NCBI GenBank assembly: GCA_003662995.1
Contig: QMZC01000020.1
Location: 1 to 32,983, forward strand
Length of the DNA: 32,983 nt
Direction of reading: 5' to 3'
Source: Archaeoglobales archaeon
GTDB taxonomy: Archaea > Halobacteriota > Archaeoglobi > Archaeoglobales > Archaeoglobaceae
In this document: positions 8,221 through 16,754 of the stretch, piece after piece
How the letters are laid out: every line of letters starts with the position of its first letter
Position numbering within the stretch: position 1 is the stretch's first letter
Made by a program: the position numbers and the translations under genes
Notes under the pieces: model-generated
Told to the model about the DNA's origin: nothing
The model's input: the letters and a program-made list of their open reading frames with translations, nothing else
The model's database searches: none

Positions 8221-10302
8221 TCACTGTATCGAACTAATTTTTGCCGCAAGCTTAGCTAAAACATCCTTTCTCTTTGCAGGAATGAACTTTATCGAACCAA
8301 CAACCAAATGTCCTCCACCTTCAACACCAGCAACTATCTCCTCTTGCAACTCCTTTACAATTTTTGGAATGTCTAATTCAACACCCTCACTTCTGATGAT
8401 AGCAAAATCGGGCCCGTATCCAATTGTAACCAAGCGATTGTGCTTTTTCTTCAACCTGTCATGTATCTCTCCCGTTAACTTGCCAGGTGGTGGAAATGTA
8501 AATCTTCTTGCGTAGTTTTCAACATCTAAGGCTGCTAAGACAATTCCATTTGGCAATTCCTGAACCTTTACACCTTCCATGGCTGTTTTTACTTGTTCCT
8601 CAATTGCCTCTTTCGCATAACCAGAAAGCATCTCAACAAGCTTTTTCTGCCTGTCTTTCCTTCCAAAACCAAGTATTTCGTGCATTATGTAGCTTGAAGC
8701 CCTAAATCGCAAGTAAAATCCTTCATATTCCAAAGCTAAGGCAATGTCGTAAAGCTCCTCCTTGCTCAACCCACTAATATCGACGTACTTCAAAACCTCA
8801 CCCTCACTCCTATCTCCAACCACCGACACAGCAGCCAAATCCTTCAAATCGATGTTTGGATGGATCATCCTTGCAATCTCGACACACAAAATTCCTGAAG
8901 TGTAATTGCTATCTCCCCCAGCTTTATATGGATTTACGTGATGCAATAGATACCTATCGACCTCCTTATCGGGAAAGTGGTGGTCAATGGTTATGATGTC
9001 TGCTCCAAAAAGTAAAAACTGCTGTATGGCTGGGATATCCTCATAACCTGAACCGTTGTCAACTAAGACTACGAGGGGTATCTTATCACCATGTTTGTCT
9101 GCATCTTCCAATGATTCATCGATATCTCTAACAACATCTTCTAATTCGTAAAAAGGTGCTCTTGAAACCCTCCTCTTAACCAAGTAATACTTAGCCTCGC
9201 TATCGGCATGAACATCCTCAACCAACTCAACCAAAGCCTTTTCCAAAGCCACTCCACCACACGTCCCATCGGCATCCCAGTGGTGTCGAATTATGATTGG
9301 GCGGGATTCAAACACCGCCTTCTTCAACTCCTTTGCAACCTTGAACATCTCATCCTTCAGCTTGTCCAACACATCACTTTCTATCAAGAAAGATGTAAAT
9401 GTAGGCTCACTCCTCTTCTCAAGCTCCTCCTGAATGCTTTTTTGGATTTTGTACGCCTCCTCTCCCAACAACCTCTCCATCTCAAGTATCTCAACCTGAA
9501 TTTTCGTGTCTCTCCTCTTAACAATACCTATAACTCTCACAACCTCATCAACACTAATCTCAGGATATGCCCTGTCTCCACCCTCAAAGGCAGCAGCGTT
9601 AACACTTCCACTCTCATCCAAAATCGTGAAGATTGTAGGACCACCAGTCTGCCTTATGTGTGTAACTTTGCCTTTTAACTCAACCATTTTACCTAAAAAT
9701 TTCTCAAGCTCTGAAATTTGAGCAAAAGGAGCATCCTTAGAAACCTCAACGATTGCATAATTCTCCATCGGGCTTGGAATCAAATCAATGTCTCCAGACG
9801 TCCTTATACCAGAAACCTTAACCAGTATCTCGTCGTCTTCATTGAAGTTTGCATTATTTAAATTCTTTCTGTGAATTAAACCCTTCAGTCTTTTGTTTAA
9901 ATTAACAAAAACGCCTATGTCTGTTACACTTGCAACTTTTCCCACATAAACCCTGTTTAATCTGATATCCTCTAAACCACAGCTGTTTTTTAACAGATAA
10001 GCATGGGGTTTTCTTCTGCAATTGGCACATAAGTCATGGTTGCCAACAATTTTAGCTCCACAGATCTTGCATCTACCAGCCTTTCCTGTTCCGTTGCAAA
10101 CTTTACAGACTTCCATTGTTTTTATCTTGCCCTTACCTTTACAAACCCCGCAAATTCCCTTCATAAAGAGCTTCAATTGCTCTTCACCAAGCTCAGCAGT
10201 AATCTTAGGATCAAAACCCTTAGCTTTTCCAGAACCATTGCAAATCTTACAAGGTTGCTCAATTTCAACGTAACCCTTGCCATTGCAAGCTTCACAGATC
10301 AT
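8221..10302 (-). CDS. RecJ-like DHH-family exonuclease with zinc-finger, S1 and OB domains
   Basis: 693 aa, unusually long for a RecJ-like protein. Order of parts: DnaJ-type CxxCxGxG zinc knuckles at C3/C6, C18/C21, C51/C54 and C66/C69, then CxxC pairs at 78/81 and 92/95; an S1 domain (about 116-175; VGKVASVTDIGVFVNL); an OB-fold (about 203-277; LKGKVTHIRQTGGPTIF); the DHH phosphoesterase core with RHHWDADGTCGG (339-350), VLVDNGSG (413-418) and DHH at 440-442; and a C-terminal DHHA1-type GGGH motif. Archaeal RecJ homologues are single-strand exonucleases on DNA or RNA, some bound to GINS. The S1 and zinc parts suggest RNA or mixed substrates, which is inference. The promoter is probably CTTTAAAAA near 10335-10343. 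Confidence 0.9.
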   Translation of the reverse strand: MICEACNGKGYVEIEQPCKICNGSGKAKGFDPKITAELGEEQLKLFMKGICGVCKGKGKIKTMEVCKVCNGTGKAGRCKICGAKIVGNHDLCANCRRKPHAYLLKNSCGLEDIRLNRVYVGKVASVTDIGVFVNLNKRLKGLIHRKNLNNANFNEDDEILVKVSGIRTSGDIDLIPSPMENYAIVEVSKDAPFAQISELEKFLGKMVELKGKVTHIRQTGGPTIFTILDESGSVNAAAFEGGDRAYPEISVDEVVRVIGIVKRRDTKIQVEILEMERLLGEEAYKIQKSIQEELEKRSEPTFTSFLIESDVLDKLKDEMFKVAKELKKAVFESRPIIIRHHWDADGTCGGVALEKALVELVEDVHADSEAKYYLVKRRVSRAPFYELEDVVRDIDESLEDADKHGDKIPLVVLVDNGSGYEDIPAIQQFLLFGADIITIDHHFPDKEVDRYLLHHVNPYKAGGDSNYTSGILCVEIARMIHPNIDLKDLAAVSVVGDRSEGEVLKYVDISGLSKEELYDIALALEYEGFYLRFRASSYIMHEILGFGRKDRQKKLVEMLSGYAKEAIEEQVKTAMEGVKVQELPNGIVLAALDVENYARRFTFPPPGKLTGEIHDRLKKKHNRLVTIGYGPDFAIIRSEGVELDIPKIVKELQEEIVAGVEGGGHLVVGSIKFIPAKRKDVLAKLAAKISSIQ

Positions 10303-10390
10303 CGTGTTTTGTTGATGTGACAGGTTAATAAGAATTTTTAAAGAGTTTTCAGAGCTTAAGTTTTCGTGATGACATTACTTGTCAATAACA

Positions 10391-10398
10391 TTTATATC
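10391..10398 (+). promoter_or_regulatory. TATA box of the 237-aa gene
   Basis: TTTATATC is centred 25 nt before the ATG at 10420. It decides that start over the longer frame from 10366. Confidence 0.6.
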
Positions 10399-10419
10399 TT
10401 GCAAGTAATTACAATACTT

Positions 10420-11133
10420 ATGCCAAATTTTAATAGAGAAATAAACATTCTAAATTTGATAAAAAAGCTGGAAAACAAGCGTGTATTAATAAAATACGAA
10501 TCCACATATCCAGCGTTGAGCTTACTCTATAACAACTTCTGTTTAACCTTTAAAAATAAAAATCTCGTAATAATCTGCTTTTCAGATACGGCTTGCAGGA
10601 GGTTAAGGGAGAGTTTCGAGTCGTTCTCAGTAAAATCTCCAGAGATTGTTGGAATCGTTAGCAAAGCAAGGTTTATCAAAGTTGGTGAGAAGAGGTGTTC
10701 GCCAATTGGGAAAAACAAGTGTGTAGAGTTTGATGATGCACTCATTCTAAGGGGCAAATTAAATGACGTGTTCTCACATCTAAGAAAAATTGTATGTGAG
10801 TTGAGTGAAGACGACCTTCTCCTTCTCTTTGGAATGCACTTCATTCCATCGCTTTACAGTATTGTTGGTTTGAGGTACATGCTATCTCTTTTTAATTCAA
10901 TACCCTGCGATGTAACAACCGTAACCCTCTGCCAGAAAGATATTCTAAAAAAAGACCTCTTTAACATTATGGAGAGATTATACGATGTAGTTGTAGCAAT
11001 TCGTAAGGAAAAGGATACGTACTTTGAGAGTGGAGTTTATTTGATAGGTGTTGAGCAGAGCATACTACAAGATATCGAGCCAGTTTATGAAAAATACAAG
11101 GTTGATATCAATGGAAAACTAATACAAGTTTAA
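10420..11133 (+). CDS. Protein of unknown function, possibly RecA/KaiC-like fold without P-loop
   Basis: 237 aa from the ATG chosen by its TATA box. An N-terminal VLIKYESTYPALSLL segment followed by a hydrophobic strand (NLVIICFSDTA) and later LLLLFGMHFIP and TTVTLCQKD resemble the strand pattern of RecA/KaiC-like or DUF257-type archaeal proteins. No Walker A GxxxxGKT is present. There is no signal peptide or clear membrane helix. It stands alone: divergent from the RecJ-like gene and convergent with the M42 peptidase. The fold suggestion is weak; the function is unknown. Confidence 0.7.
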   Translation: MPNFNREINILNLIKKLENKRVLIKYESTYPALSLLYNNFCLTFKNKNLVIICFSDTACRRLRESFESFSVKSPEIVGIVSKARFIKVGEKRCSPIGKNKCVEFDDALILRGKLNDVFSHLRKIVCELSEDDLLLLFGMHFIPSLYSIVGLRYMLSLFNSIPCDVTTVTLCQKDILKKDLFNIMERLYDVVVAIRKEKDTYFESGVYLIGVEQSILQDIEPVYEKYKVDINGKLIQV

Positions 11134-11218
11134 ATCCCGTAAGCTTTGTAGCAAGCAAATCTCGAAATTGGACTTTTAAAAAATTTTTGTTGGATAAATG
11201 GATGAATATGCTAACAAA

Positions 11219-12262
11219 TCATCTAAAATATTTTTTAGCAGTCTCCAAAGCTCTTGCTATTAACTTACTCCCATTCTCCAAATCCTGCAAGTCTATAACT
11301 TCAACTGGACTGTGGATGTAGCGGGCTGGAACACTTATTACGCCTGCAGGAATTCCAGCTTTCGTCAAGTTTATGGCTGTTGCATCTGTCGTTCCACCTT
11401 CAGCCACTTCAAGTTGATATGGAATTTCGTTTTCCTCGGCAGTACTTTTTAACCAATCAAGTACTTTCTTAGAGGCTATCAAACCTCTGCCAGAAGCGTC
11501 GGCTATTGTTATTGCAGGGCCACTACCAAGCTTAACATCCATGTAACTTGACTCAGCTCCAGGAAAGTCAGCAGCAACGCAAACGTCTGTTGCAATGGCT
11601 GCGTGAGGTTCGATGGCAAAAGCTGAAGTCCTTGCCCCCTTCAAACCAACCTCCTCTTGCACAGTGCCAACAGCGTAGATTGTAGCATCACTTTTTGTTG
11701 TTTTAATGGCTTCAATCATCATTGCCAAACCAGCTCTGTTATCAAAAGCCTTACCCGTAATTCTGCTTTTGTGAAGAATTTGAACCTCTCTATCAACAGT
11801 TATTGGATTTCCAACCTCTATACCCATCTCCAAAACCTCGTCTTTATTACTTGCACCAACATCTACGAACATGTCTTTAATTTCAATTGCTTTCTTCCTC
11901 TCATCTTCCTTCATTAAATGCGGCGGTTTACAACCAACAACACCATAAACCTTCTTTTTTCCATGTACTATTACTCTCTGCCCCACAGCAATCTGGCTAA
12001 ACCAACCTCCAATCGGTGTAATTCTGATAAAACCCTTGTCATCGATAAACTTCACCATAAAACCAATTTCATCCATGTGAGCTGCAACCATTAGTCTTAG
12101 ATCGTTACCGTTTCTAACACAAACGACGTTTCCCATCTTATCAATTTTTACTTCATCGACATAATTTTCCAACTCTGCCCTTACAATCTCCTTTACTTCG
12201 TCCTCAAATCCGCTTATACCGTGAGCATTACTCAACCTTTTAATCAGCTCCAAAACACTCAT
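11219..12262 (-). CDS. M42 family metallopeptidase (tetrahedral aminopeptidase / CelM-like)
   Basis: 347 aa, normal length. Two-zinc site motifs: AAHMDEIGFMV near residue 65-75, DNRAGLAMM near 180, VQEEVGLKGA near 210, ATDV near 230 and a C-terminal IHSPVEVIDLQDL. These enzymes form large tetrahedral dodecamers and trim short peptides released by the proteasome; older annotations call them endoglucanases. A TATA-like TTTTAATAA at 12286-12294 is about 26 nt before the ATG, so the gene probably has its own leaderless transcript in addition to lying after two small genes on the same strand. Confidence 0.93.
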   Translation of the reverse strand: MSVLELIKRLSNAHGISGFEDEVKEIVRAELENYVDEVKIDKMGNVVCVRNGNDLRLMVAAHMDEIGFMVKFIDDKGFIRITPIGGWFSQIAVGQRVIVHGKKKVYGVVGCKPPHLMKEDERKKAIEIKDMFVDVGASNKDEVLEMGIEVGNPITVDREVQILHKSRITGKAFDNRAGLAMMIEAIKTTKSDATIYAVGTVQEEVGLKGARTSAFAIEPHAAIATDVCVAADFPGAESSYMDVKLGSGPAITIADASGRGLIASKKVLDWLKSTAEENEIPYQLEVAEGGTTDATAINLTKAGIPAGVISVPARYIHSPVEVIDLQDLENGSKLIARALETAKKYFR

Positions 12263-12303
12263 GTCTTTAAATTCCTACTGCAATTTATTAAAATTGCCAT
12301 GCG

Positions 12304-12459
12304 CTACAAATTTTTACTTAAAAACATTCCAAGGAGAAACAGTACAAACATGATAATACCCGTAACGGCTATGTATTCCACACTTAACGGTAAAAAAAGA
12401 TACGCAAAAATAAGCATACCAAAAATGAGCAAGGCAACAATAAGAATATCCTGCTCCAT
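12304..12459 (-). CDS. Small membrane protein, 51 aa
   Basis: ATG at 12459 to TAG. The protein is two hydrophobic helices joined by a short polar turn: residues 5-23 (ILIVALLIFGMLIFAYLFL) and 29-48 (YIAVTGIIMFVLFLLGMFLS), with an acidic N-terminus (MEQD) and a Lys-Asn C-terminus. GTGATGAA lies just before the start and could serve as ribosome binding site. It follows the 57-aa gene by 9 nt. No family recognised; the two-helix hairpin and operon position support a real gene. Confidence 0.6.
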   Translation of the reverse strand: MEQDILIVALLIFGMLIFAYLFLPLSVEYIAVTGIIMFVLFLLGMFLSKNL

Positions 12460-12468
12460 TTCATCACT

Positions 12469-12642
12469 TTACAAGTTTGCTCTAAGCTCAAATTCTTTCA
12501 GTATCTTCTCAACTTCAGGATAGTACTTTTCATCAACGCCTATGGTGTCGATCTTTATCTCTTTATAGGGTATTCCCCTGAAAATCAATCGATTTCTGAT
12601 AGAAAACGCTGCCTCTCTCGGCAACTTGACAATTTTAACCAT
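12469..12642 (-). CDS. Small soluble protein, 57 aa, unknown
   Basis: ATG at 12642 (another ATG at 12646 is out of frame) to TAA. The sequence begins MVKIVKLPREAAFSIRN and ends KILKEFELRANL, with a basic N-terminal half and an acidic amphipathic C-terminal helix. A TATA box 25 nt upstream strongly supports expression. It heads a short minus-strand run: this gene, a 51-aa two-helix membrane protein, then the M42 peptidase. Family unknown. Confidence 0.6.
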   Translation of the reverse strand: MVKIVKLPREAAFSIRNRLIFRGIPYKEIKIDTIGVDEKYYPEVEKILKEFELRANL

Positions 12643-12663
12643 GCATCAAACTTACATTATTAA

Positions 12664-12671
12664 AATATAAA
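12664..12671 (-). promoter_or_regulatory. TATA box of the 57-aa gene
   Basis: Minus-strand TTTATATT is centred 25 nt before the ATG at 12642. Confidence 0.55.
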
Positions 12672-12748
12672 GTTTTCTCTTTTTTATTTAGCATTCATTT
12701 AATAAAAAAGTTGTAGGTTAAAGTAATATAATTGTAATTGCAAAAAAA

Positions 12749-14032
12749 CTAAGCTTTCCTTGGATCTGTGATCTCACCATAAATTGCGGTTATTGCAGCG
12801 GTTGCTGGTGATACGAGGTATATTTTCCCTTCTGGACTTCCTTGTCTACCTATAAAATTTCTGTTTGATGTTGAAACGCTCGTTTCACCACTTGCTATCA
12901 ACCCGAAGCTACCACCCATGCAAGGACCGCATGAGGGAAATTCCACAATAGCTCCAGCCTCAACGAAGATATCAATCAAACCCTCCTTTAACGCCATAAC
13001 ATATTGAGAACGGGATGCTGGGATTACAATTAGCCTTGTATTTTTTGCAACTTTCTCACCCTTCAAGATTTCAGCAGCTATTTTCAAATCCTCAAATCTG
13101 CCATTGGTGCAGGATCCAATGAAAACTTGGTCAGCTTTAATACCTTCAACTTCAGAAACACCAACAACGTTATCAACTCTGTGGGGTTTTGCAACCTGCG
13201 GCTCCATGTTCGTAACATCTAATTCAACAATTTTCGCATACACAGCATCTTCATCACTGCTTATACATTCGAAATCATCAAATCTCTGTCTTAGGTAACC
13301 TTCTGTGATGCCATCGACTCCTATTATTCCTGCCTTACCACCCATCTCAATTGCCATATTCGTTATTGTAAAGCGTTGGTCCATGCTCAAAGTTTTTATA
13401 GTTTCTCCTGTAAATTCACAGGCTTTGTAGTTTGCCCCGTCAGCACCAACAATACCAATGAGCTTTAATATTATGTCTTTGCCATAAACGTGTTTGTCCA
13501 ATTTACCGTTAACAACGAATTTTATGGTTTCTGGAACTTTAAACCATAGTTTTCCCAAAGCTAAAACTGCTCCCATGTCCGTAGATCCAATACCAGTTGA
13601 AAAAGCTGCCAAAGCCCCATACATACATGTGTGGCTATCCGCACCAACAATCAACATTCCCGGCTTCACGTGTTTTTCAACCATTATTTGATGTGCTATT
13701 CCTTCCTTAACATCGTAATTTAGAATTCCTTGTTCTTCAGCAAACTTTCTCAGCATCTTTTGGTTTTCAGCAGCGGTAATGCTATCTGCAGGACATTGGT
13801 GGTCAAAAGCCATTACGATTTTTGAGGAATCCCAGACCCTTCCATCGCCAGCAATCTCCTTAAAAGCTTTAATTGCTAGAGGAGCGGTTATATCGTGAAT
13901 CATAGCCAGATCTATTTTTGCAAAAACGTACTCATTTGCTTTGACGTCTCTTCCACAAGCCTTTGAGAAAATCTTTTCTGTTATAGTCTTCCCTTTATTT
14001 TGTTTTTGTTCACTTTGTCCCTTTTCAATCAT
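12749..14032 (-). CDS. leuC: 3-isopropylmalate dehydratase / homoaconitase-type large subunit
   Basis: 427 aa, aconitase superfamily large subunit of the archaeal LeuC/HacA type. [4Fe-4S] ligands are Cys308 in IGSCTNGR and Cys368/Cys371 in SCGPCMGG. Other family segments: DHQCPAD near 77, [11 protein letters not shown] near 130 and [12 protein letters not shown] near 238. It catalyses hydro-lyase isomerisation of a malate derivative (leucine synthesis, or homocitrate-type substrates), with a separate small subunit that is not in this window. The 14 residues before GKTITEKI are a slight extension, but a TATA box 24 nt before this ATG supports it. Substrate choice between isopropylmalate and relatives is not decidable here. 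Confidence 0.9.
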   Translation of the reverse strand: MIEKGQSEQKQNKGKTITEKIFSKACGRDVKANEYVFAKIDLAMIHDITAPLAIKAFKEIAGDGRVWDSSKIVMAFDHQCPADSITAAENQKMLRKFAEEQGILNYDVKEGIAHQIMVEKHVKPGMLIVGADSHTCMYGALAAFSTGIGSTDMGAVLALGKLWFKVPETIKFVVNGKLDKHVYGKDIILKLIGIVGADGANYKACEFTGETIKTLSMDQRFTITNMAIEMGGKAGIIGVDGITEGYLRQRFDDFECISSDEDAVYAKIVELDVTNMEPQVAKPHRVDNVVGVSEVEGIKADQVFIGSCTNGRFEDLKIAAEILKGEKVAKNTRLIVIPASRSQYVMALKEGLIDIFVEAGAIVEFPSCGPCMGGSFGLIASGETSVSTSNRNFIGRQGSPEGKIYLVSPATAAITAIYGEITDPRKA

Positions 14033-14051
14033 ACAAAAAAGAAAAAGAGTC

Positions 14052-14059
14052 TATTTATG
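14052..14059 (-). promoter_or_regulatory. TATA box of leuC
   Basis: Minus-strand CATAAATA is centred about 24 nt before the ATG at 14032, implying a leaderless mRNA. Confidence 0.5.
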
Positions 14060-14170
14060 TTTTTTTCTGTTAGCCAATAATTGCTGTTGATATATTATTT
14101 AGCACAGACCTAAAAAGGTAACCTGCGTAATCCTTTTAATTATCAAAATCTACTAAGTTTTGGTGATTGC

Positions 14171-14356
14171 ATGTGTGAGTCAAAAGTTTTTTTGGTTAGA
14201 GATGGAGAGGAGAAGTTGGTTATGGAGGATGTCACAAAGATTGAGGTTAGAGGAGATACACTGATTATACACGGAATTTTGGGGGAGAAGAAAGAATTGG
14301 TTGGTAAAGTTACTCTGATGGACTTGGTTGGACACAAAATTATTGTGGAGGGGTAA
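14171..14356 (+). CDS. CooT-family nickel-binding protein
   Basis: 61 aa. Begins MCESKVFLV and ends VGHKIIVEG, the typical all-beta CooT/PF10133 layout with a conserved Cys2. CooT helps deliver nickel to carbon monoxide dehydrogenase, and purified relatives bind Ni(II) through Cys2 at the dimer interface; many genomes carry it without nearby CODH genes. A ribosome binding site GGTGATT precedes the ATG. The stop is 1 nt before the gap ATG, so both are co-translated. Why a nickel chaperone sits with GAPDH is unknown. Confidence 0.8.
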   Translation: MCESKVFLVRDGEEKLVMEDVTKIEVRGDTLIIHGILGEKKELVGKVTLMDLVGHKIIVEG

Positions 14357-14357
14357 A

Positions 14358-15365
14358 ATGATTAAGGTGGCGATAAACGGTTATGGGACTATTGGAAAGA
14401 GAGTAGCGGATGCAATAGGTTATCAGAAAGATATGGAAGTTGTGGGCGTTACAAAAACAAAACCCGATTTTGAGGCTAAGCTTGCGGTTAACAAGGGATA
14501 CAAGCTGTATACGGCAATTCCGGAAAGATTAAAGGTTTTTGAGGATGCGGGAATTAAGGTTGAAGGCACAATCGAGGATCTGATTGAAAAAGTGGATATT
14601 GTTGTTGATTGCAGTCCAAACAAGGTTGGAGCTGAAAATAAAGCTAAATACTACGAAAAAGCTGGCGTGAAAGCTATTTTTCAGGGTGGTGAGAAGAAGG
14701 ATGTTGCCGAGGTTTCATTCAACGCTTTGGCGAATTATGATGAAGCAAAAGGAAAGCAGTTTGTTAGAGTTGTGAGTTGCAACACAACTGGGTTGACGAG
14801 ATTGCTTTATCTGATAAGGGAGAACTTTGGGATTAAAAAGGTGAGAGCCACGATGATAAGAAGGGTTGTTGATCCCAAAGAGGACAAGAAGGGGTTGGTT
14901 AATGGAATTATGCCCGATCCCGTTAAATTACCATCCCACCATGGACCAGACGTGCAGACAGTTTTGGATGTCGATATCACAACAACTGCCTTCAAAATAC
15001 CTACGACCTTGATGCACGTACATTCCATAAACGTTGAACTGGAATCTGATGCGAAAAGTGATGACGTTGTTGCCGTTTTGGATAAGGAGCCAAGAATCAT
15101 GCTTGTATCTGCAGAGGATGGTTTTACTTCAACTGCAAAGGTTATTGAGTTTGCCAGGGAATACAGAATGAGGTACGATTTGTTCGAGAACGTTGTCTGG
15201 AAAGAGTCAGTATCCGTTGTGGATGGAGAGCTTTACGTAACACAGGCAATCCATCAGGAAGCAATTGTTGTTCCCGAAAACATAGATGCAATAAGGGCGA
15301 TGTTTGAGTTGGCTGACAAGGATGAAAGTATGAAGATCACAAACGAGACACTTGGTATTTGTTAA
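14358..15365 (+). CDS. gap: Type II glyceraldehyde-3-phosphate dehydrogenase
   Basis: Archaeal phosphorylating GAPDH, NAD(P)-dependent, converting glyceraldehyde 3-phosphate to 1,3-bisphosphoglycerate, mainly in the gluconeogenic direction. 335 aa from the chosen start. Rossmann motif INGYGTIGKRVADAI (6-20), catalytic Cys141 in SCNTTGLTRLL, and a following MIRRVVDPKEDKKG segment. The frame is open ten codons further upstream (14328), but that overlaps cooT, and GGAGGGG sits directly before the ATG at 14358. Operon with cooT. Confidence 0.95.
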   Translation: MIKVAINGYGTIGKRVADAIGYQKDMEVVGVTKTKPDFEAKLAVNKGYKLYTAIPERLKVFEDAGIKVEGTIEDLIEKVDIVVDCSPNKVGAENKAKYYEKAGVKAIFQGGEKKDVAEVSFNALANYDEAKGKQFVRVVSCNTTGLTRLLYLIRENFGIKKVRATMIRRVVDPKEDKKGLVNGIMPDPVKLPSHHGPDVQTVLDVDITTTAFKIPTTLMHVHSINVELESDAKSDDVVAVLDKEPRIMLVSAEDGFTSTAKVIEFAREYRMRYDLFENVVWKESVSVVDGELYVTQAIHQEAIVVPENIDAIRAMFELADKDESMKITNETLGIC

Positions 15366-15404
15366 TACATCCAAAACTTTTTTTATTTTGAATTTACCTT
15401 TTCT

Positions 15405-16475
15405 GTGGAATACGAGTATATTTACTTTCATGAAGATGAAATGGAGTGTGTTCTTGAAGAATTGAGGAATAAAGGTATTTTTCTCGACTCAAAATTTAAA
15501 AGGTTCAACTACACTGAGATGATTGCTGGCAACGACACTTTCACGCTTGGAAAGTGTGAAAATATTGGATTTCTGATTTCAAAGGATTTTAAGCTGGATA
15601 TCAATTGTTACATGCTTGAAAAAATCACAATAAAAATTGTAAAGTTGGATAAGGGTTTTGAAGAGTTTACTTATGGAAGGTTTAGGGTTAAGAATAGTAT
15701 GATTGAATTAGATGCGGAATTCGACGAAAACCTATTTTATAACCTGATTCCAGCACTACAGATCCAGATTTTGAAATCAGAAATACTGTTGAAAGAGAAC
15801 GATTTAAGGGCAAAAACCATATCTAAGGAGGAAAGTGAAACTATCAAGGAGATTTCAAAGCTTTCAGAGGTTGCCAAGAAAACAAACGATGTGCTGGAAT
15901 TGAAAAACATACTTTCAGAAGTTTCCACATACCAAGTAGATTTCTTCAGGAAGTTTATGCAGTTCAAAGACATAAACGAGGAAATCTTTAAGCATATAAC
16001 AAAATTCGAAGTAATATCGAGGAAGATGGGCAGATGGTTTGTTGAAAAGAGAGAAGAATTAAAGGACTTCCTTGAAAGTATGAAGTACTACGAGTCTAAA
16101 TTCGAACAAACCTTGAATGGTATAAGGGATTTGTTCTCGGTAGTTTCACTCAGGCTTGACATGCTCAGAAACAAAGAGTACATGGAGATGCAAAAAAGGA
16201 TGTCATCATTGCAAGCGGCTGCTGCTATAATTGAGTTTGTTGCGGTATTCTACTACACACTAAAGGTTTGGGAATATTTTGTTGCAATTGAAAGCATGCC
16301 AAAATCCATAGCTTTTTTGATTTTGACAATGTTCACAACTTCCGTTGTTGTTTATACAGAAGTTCTTGCAGAACTCGTTAGAGAAAAAAGAATCACGGTG
16401 CAATTTATTATCACAACAGCCTTGCTTATCCTAATTCTGTTTTTCATGTATTTCATTTCGAGTTTGTACCATTAA
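15405..16475 (+). CDS. Coiled-coil membrane protein, unknown
   Basis: 356 aa with a GTG start (a T-rich TATA-like TTTTATTTT lies about 20 nt before it). Residues 1-130 look like a mixed alpha/beta soluble domain. Residues 130-265 are long charged helices (for example SKEESETIKEISKLSEV). Three hydrophobic segments follow near 268-290, 298-320 and 333-352. The arrangement of soluble N-domain, long helix and C-terminal membrane helices recalls CorA-type transporters, but no GMN motif is present, so I do not assign it there. It abuts the convergent half-ferritin gene with no gap. Confidence 0.75.
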   Translation: MEYEYIYFHEDEMECVLEELRNKGIFLDSKFKRFNYTEMIAGNDTFTLGKCENIGFLISKDFKLDINCYMLEKITIKIVKLDKGFEEFTYGRFRVKNSMIELDAEFDENLFYNLIPALQIQILKSEILLKENDLRAKTISKEESETIKEISKLSEVAKKTNDVLELKNILSEVSTYQVDFFRKFMQFKDINEEIFKHITKFEVISRKMGRWFVEKREELKDFLESMKYYESKFEQTLNGIRDLFSVVSLRLDMLRNKEYMEMQKRMSSLQAAAAIIEFVAVFYYTLKVWEYFVAIESMPKSIAFLILTMFTTSVVVYTEVLAELVREKRITVQFIITTALLILILFFMYFISSLYH

Positions 16476-16664
16476 TCATTTTTTCAGAAGTTTAACAGCT
16501 TTTAACCTCTCGTTTATCATTCTCAGATGTTCCCTTTCCTGCTCAATCAAAAAATCAAGTAAGTCTGCTGTTTCGTGATCGGCATCTTTTTTCATTTCGG
16601 TATATTCTTTTATAGCTTCTTTCTCTAATTCTAAAGCTCGATTGAGTATTTCCTCAATTTCCAT
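16476..16664 (-). CDS. Rubrerythrin/ferritin-like half-bundle protein, 62 aa
   Basis: Two predicted helices: residues 2-26 (EEILNRALELEKEAIKEYTE) and 30-58, with EREHLRM giving ExxH at E43-H46. The pattern A-x-ELEKEAI-x-x-Y followed by ExxH is that of one half of a rubrerythrin-type diiron four-helix bundle, so a dimer could form a complete site. Full rubrerythrins are at least twice as long. TATA-like TGTAAATA at 16686-16693 is 25 nt before the start. Likely role is oxidative stress or iron handling, by inference. Its stop directly abuts the convergent membrane-protein gene. Confidence 0.7.
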   Translation of the reverse strand: MEIEEILNRALELEKEAIKEYTEMKKDADHETADLLDFLIEQEREHLRMINERLKAVKLLKK

Positions 16665-16685
16665 GGTATTGATTTGTCAATTTCC

Positions 16686-16693
16686 TATTTACA
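16686..16693 (-). promoter_or_regulatory. TATA box of the half-ferritin gene
   Basis: Minus-strand TGTAAATA is centred 25 nt before the ATG at 16664. Confidence 0.5.
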
Positions 16694-16754
16694 GTTTTCG
16701 AATTGAAATAAAAAACCCAGAAAGATTTAAGAAATTAAACAATCATGATTAATT

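Noticed and set aside
15405-16475. Calling the coiled-coil membrane protein a CorA magnesium channel
   Set aside because: No GMN motif is visible, and it has three rather than two terminal hydrophobic segments.
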